Shown: piece by piece, positions 1 through 11,500 of the stretch
Layout: the number at the start of each line of letters is the position of its first letter
How positions within the stretch are numbered: position 1 is the first letter of the stretch
DNA from: Diphasiastrum complanatum
Lineage: Eukaryota > Streptophyta > Lycopodiopsida > Lycopodiales > Lycopodiaceae
Length of the DNA: 64,000 nt
Direction: 5' to 3'
Assembly (NCBI GenBank): GCA_029204225.1
Contig: MU831975.1
Location: forward strand, 29,590-93,589
Program-made: the position numbers and the translations under genes
Notes under the pieces: generated by a model
The model's database searches: none
What the model was told of the DNA's origin: nothing
What the model saw: the letters and a program-made list of their open reading frames with translations, nothing else

Positions 1-1017
1 AATTACTTGGTTGATTGTAGAATTTGAAACTCATAACCTTGTTAAGAATCGGGTTGGAAGAATATTATTGGATCCAGTAATTTTCCTTGTGAAAAAGATT
101 TCAGAATGATTCTTATTTTAAGAGGTATGTTTTACATATACTCCAGTATCTTTTAATGATTATGGTTTTGGAATCATATAAATTATAACTGATGAATCAT
201 AAGATTCTAAATGTTATGCTTGAAGAATTATAAATTGATACTTAATGGACAATAGAAGATTATAAGAGAATGTGATGATTCATAAGATATTGAGTAATTA
301 TTACTGAGTTAAAGTCATGTTTATCTTGATGGATCTCCAAGAGATTTTGGTAGGATGAATTTTTATAACTTAGTTTTGGGAGAATTCTAAGTGTATTGGT
401 ACCAAGAAGCATTTACGATATGTCTGGGATAAACTTGGACTTTAATTGTTTGGATCTTTAACTTTTGAACTTCAATTTCCAATGTAAAGTGACATTTCAC
501 CCAGAGATTCATGTAAATTGAAGTTACATGAAGGTGACGTTATCGGATTGGAGAGAGCCCAATAGGGAAATTTATCTCTTAGTGTACTTCTAAAGGTCGA
601 TATAGTACTTCAGTGTAGAGATAGATAATTTGAGAATTATTCCATCTCTAAGTACTTATTTGATATTAAAGTCAGACTGAGAATTGATTTTCAGGATAAA
701 TGTGAAAGTTAAAGATTGATTTTTTAGCTTTTAAACTTGATCTTCATGATTGGTCGACAGTGTATTATGTAAATTTAGTTTATATGATGATGGCAAATGA
801 ATGTGTTGAGGATTTATCCATTTGGAGGACTTATCACTCAATTTACCTTTAGAATATGAAAGAGTACTCAAAATCAGAGATAAACAGATGAGGAATCATT
901 CTATCTCTGGGTACTTGATTAGGTTGGCAGATTAAGGATAATGATTAATGGAAAAGAGTTAAAAACATACAAATTTGGATCTTCCCTAGTTGCTCATTCT
1001 GAGGACAGAACTAGTTT
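1..1017 (+). mobile_element. Non-coding 3' region of a Ty3/gypsy-type LTR element
   Basis: AT-rich stretch with no convincing reading frame on either strand. It is assigned to a retroelement only because it runs into a purine tract and an LTR-like TG boundary at 1018-1031. The pol genes would lie off the left edge. An unrelated intergenic origin for the first several hundred bases is possible. Confidence 0.35.
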
Positions 1018-1030
1018 AAGGGGGGAAGAA
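1018..1030 (+). other. Polypurine tract of the left-edge gypsy element
   Basis: A run of purines (AAGGGGGGAAGAA) lies directly before TGTTACATCC. A G-rich purine tract immediately 5' of a TG dinucleotide is the usual plus-strand priming site next to a 3' LTR. Confidence 0.55.
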
Positions 1031-1479
1031 TGTTACATCCATGTTCAATGTGAGGGATTCGGAATAATTCCTGACATGGATAGACGGTTACTCTAGTGTA
1101 TGTGGTTATTAGTTATGCCTCATCATTCCGGACTTGGTTGATAAAGTAAATAATAATCATATGAGGGCCCAGACCTATAATTGGACATAGGAGCACTTGC
1201 ATGGTGTCTGACTGCTATAATGCAAGAATAGGAGGTCAATTGCTATTTTGGGTTGCATGGGAATCCTAAGAGAAATATTCTCTCCTCCTAGGAGAGAATA
1301 TATACTAGTGGAAACTCGCCCATCTACCTATTGGATTTTCTTATCCTTGTAGCTAGGAACCCCTCCTCTCTTGCATTCATTCACCATGGCATGGGGGTGA
1401 AGTGGTTAGGGTATTGACTAGCCATTTCTTGTTGGTTGGGTGGTTTGCTCCACAGGTGTCCTTTTGGTTGCATGCAACA
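1031..1479 (+). repeat. Candidate 3' LTR, about 449 bp
   Basis: It starts TGTTACATCC right after the purine tract, and a possible end is the AACA at 1476-1479, giving a short TGTT/AACA inverted terminus. A TATA-like segment (GAATATATACTA) sits near 1297-1308, preceded by a 12-bp-stem hairpin at 1275-1301. The right boundary is a guess because no second LTR of this family was found in the window. Confidence 0.45.
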
Positions 1480-1489
1480 GGATTTAGTC

Positions 1490-3392
1490 GCATCTTCACC
1501 AGGAAATCGTTATACTAAGATCTCAAAAGAAGATGAGGATGGTACTCCATAAGAAATCGAACATGAGAATCAAGTCCATGAAGAGGATCATGATCGAACT
1601 CCACCCATTTATGAGCCAAGGGAGAGATATTTGCTGATTGGTGCTATGAAGAAGAAACATATGAGAAGCAAGAGATTGTACTTGGACATTCCTTGGGATA
1701 CCTATTCACCAAGAAGTGTATCACCCGAGTTGAAAGTGCCTAAATGGTATGAACCATCGTGAAGGATACGAGGATGAATCTACCAGGATCAAGCTGACAA
1801 GGAGATGGAAGAAAATTGACAAGAGAGAAGAAAGCACTCGATTGTGACCATGTGAATTACGCCCTCATGAGTGATGTGCCAAGGGCCGACAACCAATGAA
1901 AAGGAAAGGGACCTGAAGGAATGGCAAGGGTCTATGGAGAATGAGATTCACAAGCATGGTACGTGGGACCTAGTTGATCTTTCAGCTGGTAAGAAAGTAA
2001 CCCATTAGTAATAAATAGGTATATAGAACCAAATTTCATGTTTATGGATCGATTGTGAAACATAAGGCATGCTTGGTGGTCAAGGGCTACAAGAAAAGTA
2101 AAGGTATTGACTTTGATGAGACGTTTGCCCCTGTAGTTAAGTGGACTACTTTACGCTTGGTGCTCGCATTAGCTTCATTTTTTGGTTGGAAAATCCATCA
2201 AAGGGATGTGAAGTCAACTTTCTTAAATGGCAACCTTGGAAAAGAAGTCTATATTCTCTAGCCACAAGGGTTTGTTGTGAAGGGCCAAGAGGAAAAAGTA
2301 TGCAAGCTACATAAAGCATTATATGGTCTGAAATAAGCACCACAAGCTTGGTTTTGGTCATTTAGATAGCTATTTTTTTTCTAATAGTTTTGTGAGAACA
2401 AAGTCTGATCCTAATCTCTATGTGCTCTAGTGATAATAGTGTTGTAGTAGTTTTGCTATATGTTGACAATATCATCATCACAAGAAATGATGAAAACTTG
2501 ATAAAGGCTATCAAGTCTAGTTTGTGTAAGCACTTCGAGATGACTGATTTGGATCTGATGCATTATTGTCTAGGCATAGAAGTATAGAAAAATACACACA
2601 CTATTAAGCTTTCACAAGCAAAATATGCTCGAGAGGTCTTAGAGACATTTCACATGTCTGATTGTAGGCCATTGACCTTGCCTAGTGAAGTTAGCAGGAA
2701 ATTGTCAGTCTTGATGAGAGCGGTTCTGTTGATTGCACATTGTATCGCCAACTTGTTGATAGTCTTATATATCTCACCACTACTAGACCATACATTTGTT
2801 ATGTTGTGAGTCTTGTGAGTTAGTTTATGGCATCACCTACCTTAGAGCATTGGAAAGCTGCTAAGCATATTCTTAGGTATATAAAAGGCACACTTGATCT
2901 TGGTTTGGTCTATTAAAGATGATTTGATTTACCTAAATCAAGAGGCTAAGGGGATGTTCACTAGGGTGGTAGCATAGATGATAAGAGGTCTACCACTGGC
3001 TATAATTTTGATATTGGGAATGGTTTTTTCTCTTGGTCAAGCAAGAAGCATGATACTGTGTCACTTTCCACCACATAAGCCAAATATAAAGCCTTATGTT
3101 TTGCTACACAAGAAGTGGTTTGGCTATGAGAAGTACTTAAAAAAATTGGGGTAAGACAAGCCAAAGGTACAATTATTTCTTGTGATAGTCAAAGTGGGAT
3201 TCAATTAGCAAAAAATCCAATGTTTCAACCTAGAACAAAGCATATAGAAGTAAAGTATCAGTTCATACGTGAAAAGATTTGTTCAAAAGACAGATGTAGC
3301 ACACAATTTGCTGATGTATTTACAAAGTCGCTAAGTAGAGAAAAAATTGAAGATTTTAGGCTAAAGCTTGGCATTGAACTAATTTCTTAAAA
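1490..3392 (+). pseudogene. Copia element A: decayed reverse transcriptase-RNase H
   Basis: The translated pieces give the copia reverse transcriptase and RNase H blocks in order. An RT start (KACLVVKGYKKSKGIDFDET) lies near 2060-2125. RT palm motifs (FLNGNLG and the LHKALYGLK block) follow at 2215-2335. The YVDD site at 2458-2469 reads YVDN, which removes a catalytic aspartate. RNase H and the terminal ADVFTKSL block end at a stop at 3388-3390. Numerous stops and frameshifts interrupt it. Integrase and gag are missing, and the 1490-2000 segment is only weakly recognisable. It is a dead fragment on the plus strand. Confidence 0.82.
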
Positions 3393-3401
3393 GTGGTAAG
3401 T

Positions 3402-4000
3402 TGTTGGACATGTTTTACATCTTAATTGTAACATTTTAGTGAAGCACACTTTATTTTTGAGTTGGAAATGACTATGCTATCGTGGAGGCATGTTCCATGA
3501 GTATTTTGTTTATTGTCAAGTAAATGATATTGAATATTGTGTGAGGGAGTTGAAAAGACAATAATTAACGTGTATCATTGTGATGATTACTTGCCATGTT
3601 TGACAACTACTTTCTCTCTCTAATTTTTAGACAGCCCTAAAACATTGTAGTGAAGTACATTTTATTTTTGAGTTGGAAATGACTATGCTATCATGGATGC
3701 ATGTTCCATGAGTATTTTGTTTATTGTCAAGTAAATGATGTTGAACATTGTATGAGGAAGTTGAAAAGACAACAATTAACGTGTATTATTGTGACGATTA
3801 CTTGCCATGTTTGACAGCTACTTTCTCTCTCTAGTTTTAAGACAGTAGGTTGATCTTTTATGAGCCCCTAACTTGTTATTTAGTTAGCCTGCTTATACTT
3901 GACTTAACAGAGTGTGAATATATGGTTTTGGGTGTGAAAGCAATTATGTGAATTCTTGTTTTGAAGTGCTTTTGAAAGTGTTGTGATAATTACGTCGATC
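3402..4000 (+). repeat. Candidate 3' LTR of copia A
   Basis: TGTTGG begins 9 bases after the end of the RNase H reading frame, where a copia 3' LTR would start. The segment contains a tandem duplication and no coding sequence. The right end is not defined; the sequence turns into minus-strand copia coding remnants near 4020. Confidence 0.4.
3431..3848 (+). repeat. Tandem duplication, two units of about 211 bp
   Basis: ACATTTTAGTGAAGCAC at 3431 recurs as ACATTGTAGTGAAGTAC at 3642. The two copies can be followed base by base to the CTCTCTCTA(A/G)TTTT(T)A(A)GACAG block. Differences are scattered substitutions and one-base indels, so the copies are diverged but clearly homologous. Confidence 0.88.
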
Positions 4001-4019
4001 AATAACGTTATTGTCAACT

Positions 4020-4960
4020 GAGACATATCTTAGTTGAGTAATGTAGAGGAGCTTCTTGTTCTTGTCTTTATGAATTTGGATCCCAAGATAGTAATGAGCT
4101 TCTCCTAAGTCTATATTTCGAATTCTTGAGATAGCATCCTTTATTAATTCAACATTATTGATAGCAATGTATCATCCACATATAGTGTGATGATGAAGGA
4201 TTGTTGAATGGCCTTGGAGTATACATTGTAGTCTATATAGCTTGATTTGAATCCTTGTTCGGATAATGAATGAGTTGATTCAAAAAAACCATGCTCCTGA
4301 AAATTGTTTCAAGCCATACAACTCCTTGTGGAGTTTGCAAACTCGATATTTTTTGCCATTGAGAACATAGCCCTCTGGTTGGATTATATAGATGTCTTCT
4401 TCAATAACTCCATTGAGGAATGTTGTTTGTACACCTAATGGATGTATCTCAAGGTTGGCTACAATAACAAATGATAGCAGTAATCTGATAGTAGATGAGT
4501 GATTGACTACTGGGCTGACTGTTTTGAAGTAGTCAATATTGGAAATCTATGAAAAGTCACTACCCACTAGTCGAGCCTTCCTTCTGTGAATACTGCCACC
4601 TGTCTTATATTTGATCTAAAAGATCCATTTGCAATCAATAATCTTTCTGCCTACAAGCAACTTGGTGACACTCCATGTATTGTTTTTTTATCAACGAGTA
4701 TTCTTTATTCGTAGCTTCATTCCAATATTAGAATTAGCCTTTTTAAGTGCTTCTTTGACTGTGATTGGTTCTTGTGAAAGATAATGAGCATACTCATCAG
4801 TGAATCTGACAAGCTAAGTTTAAATTCTTGTAGATCTTCGGGGAGGTGCTTCTGGTTGTGAAATTCGATGTTGTGTCAGCTGCTTGTAGCTTCTTGTTCT
4901 TCTTCTAAACCAATCTACGTAAACTAGCTGCTTCAAGGAATCAAAATTGAATGTCAAAAT
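4020..4960 (-). pseudogene. Copia RT fragment (element C), minus strand
   Basis: Reading the minus strand gives a broken copia reverse transcriptase of the same family as the elements at 6.2-9.7 kb and 48.5-52.6 kb. It includes the LGIQIHKDK block near 4060, an equivalent of the YVDD region near 4170, and the IEEDIYIIQP and DVQTTFLNG regions near 4390-4430. Stops and frameshifts are frequent. Both ends are truncated. The upstream end abuts the 5' LTR of copia B at 4961, suggesting that B inserted into or recombined with this older copy. Confidence 0.75.
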
Positions 4961-6045
4961 TGTTGGATTCCTATCCTCTCCATCCTTATCTTTCTTCTAA
5001 TCTAGATCCACTCACTAACTGCTGTAAATATTTGTACAGTTGCACACTCTGTATAATTATACTTGTTTTCAAATAGTCTACAAAAATACAAAGAAATTAC
5101 AGAGTCTTGGCGGCACAAAAATGTTCAACCACCTCAACTATTCGGCATTTTTCATTTCGAAATTTTGACAACTTTGACTTACGACCACTCAACCATCCTA
5201 CACGTTGACTATCTGCCAGCTTGAATGTTTTCTATTCGGCCTTGGCGATTATTTGGCAACCTTCACTAATGCGAGCTCATAGCTAGTCATCTGTCACCCT
5301 CAAGTTGAGTCGATCAAAAGGTGGCTCAATTATATCATCGTCACGACCGGACATGATCTCTAATGGACTCAGATATTGTCCGAAGGCGACTGACAATAGC
5401 ACATAGTGGATTAATATAATTTGCAATGTACATATTAACCATTCTTTTAACTAACTAGAAATTTGTACAAATACCCATCAACTTATCAATTGTGAGGTTA
5501 AAATGTCAAAATCTAGATTTGTTGGACATTCAAAGCGCCATTGTTCTGTTCTTTCTCTTTGTTACTACAAAGTATTGTCTTAGAAAGAACGCGACTATAT
5601 TTTACATTCAGATTCATTCGCGACTAATTAAGATTTGTTCCATAATTTGAGTCGTGTGTGTGTTCTGATTGAATGCTTATTTCATTCATGTTCAGATATA
5701 TTCATGCTTGCAAATAAATCATTCAGAGATTAAACTATTCATATTACTGATAGCATAAGTCAAATTCATTGTTCTAATCACCCAGATGCTTTACACTTCC
5801 GCACATGAAATCTAAATCCATAACTCGGTGAATTTGTGCATGGCTATGGAATCAAGTCTTTCAATCCAATGACTTCGAAGCTGTGATCAAGTAAGACAAA
5901 ATTTGATTTGTTAAAATTTGATCTAAATATGATATATGTAGTTTCATGGACTACGAATTCCGCTTCTTTCTTATTGATACGATGTGCATTGCCTCAAATC
6001 CCAACATGCTATCAGAGCTATCTCTTTGTTTATCTGATACCAACA
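4961..6045 (+). repeat. 5' LTR of copia element B, about 1085 bp
   Basis: It begins TGTTGGATTCCTATCC, which recurs at 9670 immediately after a polypurine tract. It ends CCAACA directly before a tRNA-iMet primer-binding site. TGTTGG/CCAACA form a perfect 6-bp terminal inverted repeat. An alternative end is 6006, where another CCAACA precedes a second PBS-like sequence. The partner LTR at 9670 matches only the first ~60 bp, so the length cannot be checked against a full copy. Confidence 0.68.
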
Positions 6046-6060
6046 TGGTATCAGAGTTGT
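6046..6060 (+). other. Primer-binding site of copia B (initiator tRNA-Met type)
   Basis: TGGTATCAGAGTTGT follows the LTR end with no spacer. The first 11 bases match the complement of plant initiator tRNA-Met 3' ends (TGGTATCAGAGC). A near copy (TGCTATCAGAGC) lies 39 bp upstream at 6007-6018. Confidence 0.72.
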
Positions 6061-6181
6061 AGCTTGTTATCATTATAACATACATTATCATAATAATAAT
6101 TCTGATATAGTGTAGACTTTTGCTATAATTGTTTTCAGTCATACAATCTACTATTTGCATACACTCATCCTGAAATTGCAG

Positions 6182-7165
6182 ATGGATTTGCAACCATAGT
6201 TTACTCTAATGGTAGACAAACTTGATGGTTCAAATTACCACTGGTGAAAATTCAAGATGAGAGTAGTACTCATGGCCAAAGAACTTTGAGAAATAGTTGA
6301 TGGAACCAAACTAATTCCTAGTGTCGATGAGCAAGCCATTTCCAAGTGGAAGTTTCAAGGATGGCAAGGCTTTCGCCTTGATCATCCTTAACATCTCCAA
6401 CATGCAGATTGGCCACAGTAATCAAGCCCAATCTTCGAAAGAAGCTTGGGATATATTGAATACACTATGAAGTGAAAGATGTCACTTCGAAGCTGCATCT
6501 GGGGAGGAAGTTATTCTCTCTCAGAATGTCATAAGGTGATTCTGTTCAGAATCACACTAATCAATTTAAGACTTTGTTGGAGCAGATGGTGGCAATAGGT
6601 TTAGTGATCGAAGACTCTGACGTTGTAATTACCTTGTTGTCATCCTCATATGAAAACTGGGTGATGCTGATTACTAAACACTCAAATATAACATTGTCCA
6701 AAGTCATAATTATGCTTCTACAAGAGGAGACAAGAAGAAATGGAGCATCTTCGTCCTCCATCAACGACTCACAAGCATTATTTCCTAAGAAGAACACAAA
6801 GAAGCAATAGAAGAAGAAAGTTGTCTAACAATTTGATGACAATCAGAAGCAGTCACAGAAGACCTAGAATCAGCAACCCGCTCTGAGCAAGAAGAGATTA
6901 TTCTGCAAGTATTGCAAGAGGATGAACCACGAAATCCAGGACTGTCGAATCTTGAAATTCAACAATGACAAGAAGAAGCAAGAAGCCTTCATGGTGAACC
7001 ATCACCATGTCGAACAATTAGAGGAATGGTTCCTCGATTATGGAGCAATACAACACATGACAAGCCATCAAGAACGGTTCTGCAACTATTTGGCCTATAG
7101 CACCAAGAATTTCGTTTGCCTTGGAAACATCAGCTCACACATAATTGAAGGTGAAGGTAGCTGAA
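6182..7165 (+). pseudogene. Copia B gag and protease, decayed
   Basis: The frame opens with ATG at 6182, followed within a few codons by a stop and then the copia gag N-terminus (VDKLDGSNYHW). A gag core follows at 6574-6810. A CCHC zinc knuckle is intact at 6904-6945 (CX2CX4HX4C, CKYCKRMNHEIQDC). The protease motif near 7030 reads WFLDYGAIQHMT; the family usually has DSG, so the active-site serine is replaced by tyrosine. Several stops and frameshifts break the frame. The gag matches copia F at 51.7-52.5 kb. Confidence 0.8.
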
Positions 7166-7299
7166 TTTTCAAAATGGAACATCAAAATTGATATCGAATG
7201 TATTGTATGTCCTGAACCTGATGATTAATCTTTTGTCAATCAGTAAAATTACACATTTAAGACATGAGATAGAGTTTCAGACGGATTTCTGTTGAATTT

Positions 7300-8200
7300 T
7301 TGATAAGAGTAGGAGAGTTCTTGCACTTGAAAAGAGGTCGAGATATCTCTATAGGCTTGGTCATTGTATTTCTGTAACTGATCGTGCTTTAAGAAGTTGA
7401 ACATCTATCACTAAATAATTGACTTGTATTTCTGTAACTGATCGTGCTTTAAGAAGTTTAACATCTATCAATAAAGAATTGACTTGGCATTATAGACGTG
7501 GTCACCTTGATCATGTATCGATAGATAACATGTCTAGACATTCTTCAGTTTGATATTTAGACTATAGGATTGTCGACCTTCCAGTTTGCCAAAGTTTTAT
7601 CATAGGAAAGCAAGCAAGAAGGCCATTTAAGTTTGATCAAGAACACATATCTCAAGATTTGCTAGACATTGTACATATTGATATATGTGGCCCAATGCAA
7701 ACACAATCACTGCCTCGTGCAAAAAAATTTATTACCTTTATAGATGACTATTCTAGAAGAACTACTGTATATTTTTTGAAATATAAATTTGAAGCTTTCG
7801 AATTCTTCAAGAAGTACAAGGAAAATGTTGAGTTGCAGACATGCAAGAAGATTAAAGTACTAAGGAGTGACAATAGCGGTGAATACATCTCAAACAAATT
7901 CAAAAACTACTGCTCAGCCAACGGCATCGCTGCTTCCTATTCTCCACAATCGAATGGACTGGTAGAAAGGAAGAACATGACCTTAGTCAAATCTACCAAA
8001 TGCATGATAACTCATGCTTTGTTGCCCAAATCGTTCTAGCAACATGTTGTTTCGACAGCAGCTCATGTGCAAAATTGATGTATAACTAAAGGCTTACCTA
8101 AGAACAAAACTCCTCATGAAGTCCTGGACAGGGTCCAAACCTTTATTGAAGCATTTGAGAGTCTTCGGATGCACTACCTATGCTCATGTCCCAAATCCGC
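7300..8200 (+). pseudogene. Copia B integrase region, decayed
   Basis: A GAG-pre-integrase segment at 7300-7640 (WHYRRGHLDHVS) carries a 60-bp duplication. The integrase core follows in one open stretch at 7659-8039. The DDE triad is visible: D in HIDICGP (residue 8), D in RSDNSGEY (71) and E in VERKN (103). Only 31 residues separate the second D and the E, against 35 in the family. The shortening lies before the SPQSNG block and looks like a 12-bp deletion. The C-terminal part (8040-8200) is broken by stops. Confidence 0.82.
7365..7484 (+). repeat. 60-bp in-frame tandem duplication in copia B
   Basis: TTGTATTTCTGTAACTGATC occurs at 7365 and again 60 bp later. The two units differ at only a few positions. 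The period is a multiple of three, so the duplication adds 20 codons without shifting the frame. Confidence 0.9.
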
Positions 8201-8279
8201 TGAATCAGTCATCAAATTTTGTAGCCAAAAACTTCAACCAGAAGATCAACTCGAATTTGAACTCCGTCTATTCGATAGA

Positions 8280-9640
8280 TTGATGAGTTCGCTCACTATT
8301 CTATTTAGGAGCCAACCATAGTTGAGGAAGCTGTGTCACAGGCAGATTTGGATCTCTGGAAAGAAGCAATGGACAAGGAGTACAACTCGTTGTTAAGGAA
8401 CACAACATGGACTGTGATTTACCACCAGATAGAAAAGTAATCGACTACAAATGGATCTTCAAGATCAAATATAATGTAGATGGTAGTAGCAATAGAAGGA
8501 AAGTTTGAATTGTGGCAAGGGGATTCTCACAGATTCCCAACATTGACTATTTTGAAACTTTCAGCCCAATCGTCAAGCACCTATATTCGACTACTACTTT
8601 CGTATGTTGTTGCAACGAATTTTGAAGTACACCAGATAGATGTACAAACAACATTCCTCAATGGAGTTATCGAGGAGGATATTTATATGATCTAGCCAAA
8701 AGTCTACATTCTCAATGGCCGAGAAGGTCAGGTATGCAAACTCTTCAAAGCTTTCTACAGTCTGAAGCAATCTTCCAGAGCATGGTTCCATCGAATCAAC
8801 ACATTCTTGATCGATCATGGATTCGAACCTACCTTTGTAGACTATAATGTATATTTCAAAGCTATAGATCAATTCTTTGTCATCATCACACTATATGTGG
8901 ATGATATGTTGCTATTCATTAACAAGATTGGACTGACAAAGGATACTAAGAGGATGTTATCTCAAGAATTTGAGATGACAGATCTTGGAGAGGCACATTG
9001 TTGTCTCGGGATTTAAATCCACAGAGACAGAAACTGAAGACTTCTCTACATCACCCAACAAAGGTACTTCCATAATTTGCTGACGAAATTCAATTTCATG
9101 TATTGTAAGTTTGTACATAATTCTATGGATCCAAGTCTTGAATTATTCAAGGAACAATGCCCTCAAAACAATGAGGAGAAGGCCAAAATGAAGAGATACC
9201 CTTATCAATCGACCTGATGTATGCAATGATCTCAACCAGGCTAGATCTTGCATAAGCCATCAGTTCCTTGAGCCAATATATGAAAACAACCCTCCATTGC
9301 AATGTCATCCACTGAATTTGAATACATTGCAGCCTATCAAGCTACCAAAGAGGCAATTTGGTTGAGAAAGCTATTGTATGATATTGCTCTTAGACAATTT
9401 GCTCCAACAATGATATAGTGTGACAATCAGAGTGCTATCACATTATCGATCAATATTAGATTTCATTCTAGGAACAAGTACATCAAAATTAAATATCACT
9501 ACATCAAGGGCAAGATATTCAACAAGGACGTAAGTCTAAGATTTTGCAAAACCCAGTACATGGCAGCTGACATATTCACAAAAGGATTGAATCAGAATGC
9601 ACACAAGAATTTTTGTGCTATCTTGAATTTGTAAATCAAG
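8280..9640 (+). pseudogene. Copia B reverse transcriptase-RNase H, decayed
   Basis: The RT begins around 8310-8400 (DLWKEAMDKEYNSLL) and passes through VHQIDVQTTFLNGVIEEDIY at 8628-8690. It retains an intact YVDD at 8894-8905. A deletion near 9200-9300 joins the RT C-terminus to the RNase H block (EYIAAYQATKEAIWLRK and CDNQSAITLS). The end block ADIFTKGLNQNAHKNF finishes before the polypurine tract. Stops and frameshifts are present throughout. The gene order gag-protease-integrase-RT-RNase H is that of copia. Confidence 0.85.
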
Positions 9641-9658
9641 TCATTCAAGGATCCAGAT

Positions 9659-9669
9659 TAAGGGGGGGG
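9659..9669 (+). other. Polypurine tract of copia B
   Basis: A run of AAGGGGGGGG immediately precedes TGTTGGATTCC, the same 11 bases that open the 5' LTR at 4961. Confidence 0.75.
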
Positions 9670-9731
9670 TGTTGGATTCCTATCCTCTACATCCCTATCT
9701 TTCTTCTAATATACATCCACTCACTAACTAT
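9670..9731 (+). repeat. Truncated 3' LTR of copia B
   Basis: About 60 bp match the start of the 5' LTR at 4961 (through CACTCACTAACT). Similarity stops abruptly at 9731, and the sequence that follows is unrelated to the 5' LTR. The 3' LTR was cut by deletion or by insertion of other material. Confidence 0.72.
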
Positions 9732-9770
9732 GGTGGCCTAGCCGTTATAGATCTCCACAAAATCAATAAA

Positions 9771-9990
9771 TTAAGTAGTATAAAAGGTTTGATCATTCTC
9801 CAAGAGAGAAAATAATCTCTTCTTTTGTATGATAAGTGTATGTAAGAAGATGAATGAAATGTGATGTGTAATATTCACAATGAATACTACAACGACATAT
9901 CTGGTTATCCAAAGATATTTGGGTAAATTGGCATCTAGAAACACCAATGGTGAAACGATTTGGTCAAGGTCTGAGATTATAAAGGTTACT
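9771..9990 (-). pseudogene. Short copia integrase remnant, minus strand
   Basis: The minus-strand reading contains DANLPKYLW followed by a hydrophobic stretch and NITHH. This resembles the block after the copia integrase core (substrate-like LP..FW and NR.PH). It is short and the rest is too degraded to place. Confidence 0.4.
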
Positions 9991-11500
9991 TTATCTTCCA
10001 GGCTCTTAGGATAACAATAAACAATCAGATCAGACAACAACTAACAAATAGATTCATCAAACAGAATCGAATTGGCTAATGATTCCTCTTAATCGAACAC
10101 AAAGAATTAGTTCTTATCACAGAAAGCAAACAAAACAGAACATCAAACAAGTTCATTATCTGAACACATAGCTCATTCATAATTGAAAGAAGTTCTGCTT
10201 TTAACAGCTTCGGCTAATTCCCTTCACACATTAGTTAGAATTGTCGCTCTCTGGTGACGCTTGAAAATCCAAGTTAGAGTAGCTGAAATTCAGTAAGAAA
10301 TGAAAAGTATATGTGACGTAGACAAAAAAGTATCACAAACAATTACAAATCGTTCAGAGTGTATTCGCTCAATTGATAAAAAATAATGTTGTAAGAGATG
10401 GCAGAGGGAAAGAATGCTCAAGCTTATAGAAACTGGCTCTCTTCTCTCTCTATCGATACTCAAATCTGTGTGTGTGTACAATGTCACAAAGTGTCGACCT
10501 TATAGGAACGATCACTGGCCTGAATGTCGTTTACCAACCGTTAAGATGTCGGTTGAGATCTACTAATGTGTCTCTATAGAACGTCGTGCGTTCTAACCTA
10601 AAAATAAATTTATAAGATGCAAATAGGCCTTTACATGAATTTAGTGTGAAATTCTAGAGAAATAAAGACCAAGAATGGATCTAGATCAGATCCTCAAGAG
10701 GTGTTGGAAGCTACATTACATGATCTACTAATCAACCAATGATTAGATCTAGAATTATATCAATTCCCCATCAGAAATCTAGCAAGAACAACAAGCAAAT
10801 GATTAAACTTGAGACCTACTGCCTTCACACGTGTGAAGAACAGTACATGTACGGACTTACAATAGAGAGTGAAGTACACGTGTTAGAAAGCAATAGAACC
10901 ATAAAATCACAACACAAATATGAGAATACTCAAGATATGCCTCCAAAACCAAGATCTTGCCTCAATAATTTCTCAAAGTGGATCCATCATGGATTAAATA
11001 CAAAAATCATCATACTCTCTCTCTAAACCACTTCCAGCACGTGTGAGACAGGTCATAGTGCTTATCCATATCCACTTTGGCTAAGATTCCATTAATTTGC
11101 CACATCATCATTGGTGGCTAGTGTTGACCTTCTAGATTCCTACAAATTAGGAGATAGGTCCTACAATCTAGGAGATTTGACTTTTACTTGTATGAAAGCT
11201 ATATACAATGGATTTGAACTTTTTATATGATATCTCACACGTGGGAGACCACTCCTACCCATGTGATATAGCATTTTCTACCACTAGAATGGTGCCAAGT
11301 GGCATAATACTACTAAACTAGTTTTTGGCCAATTTAGCCACTAGTTTCCAAATCAAATGATATGTACAACCTATATGATCTATCTAAATGACTTAGGAAT
11401 AGATTTCACACATGGGAACAGGCTCCACACATGTCTAATGATGATAGGTACAAGTCATTATGGTATTTAGAAGATTTAACCAAGTTAGCTTTTGCCAATT
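9991..11500. other. Non-coding stretch
   Basis: AT-rich, with no reading frame that looks like a protein. The part from 10200 to 10760 has LTR-like texture (short CT-rich tracts, TG-rich runs), but no paired copy was found. CACGTG-type palindromes occur near 10826 and 10877, and related CACACGTG or CACATG sequences near 11038, 11232 and 11410. Confidence 0.3.
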
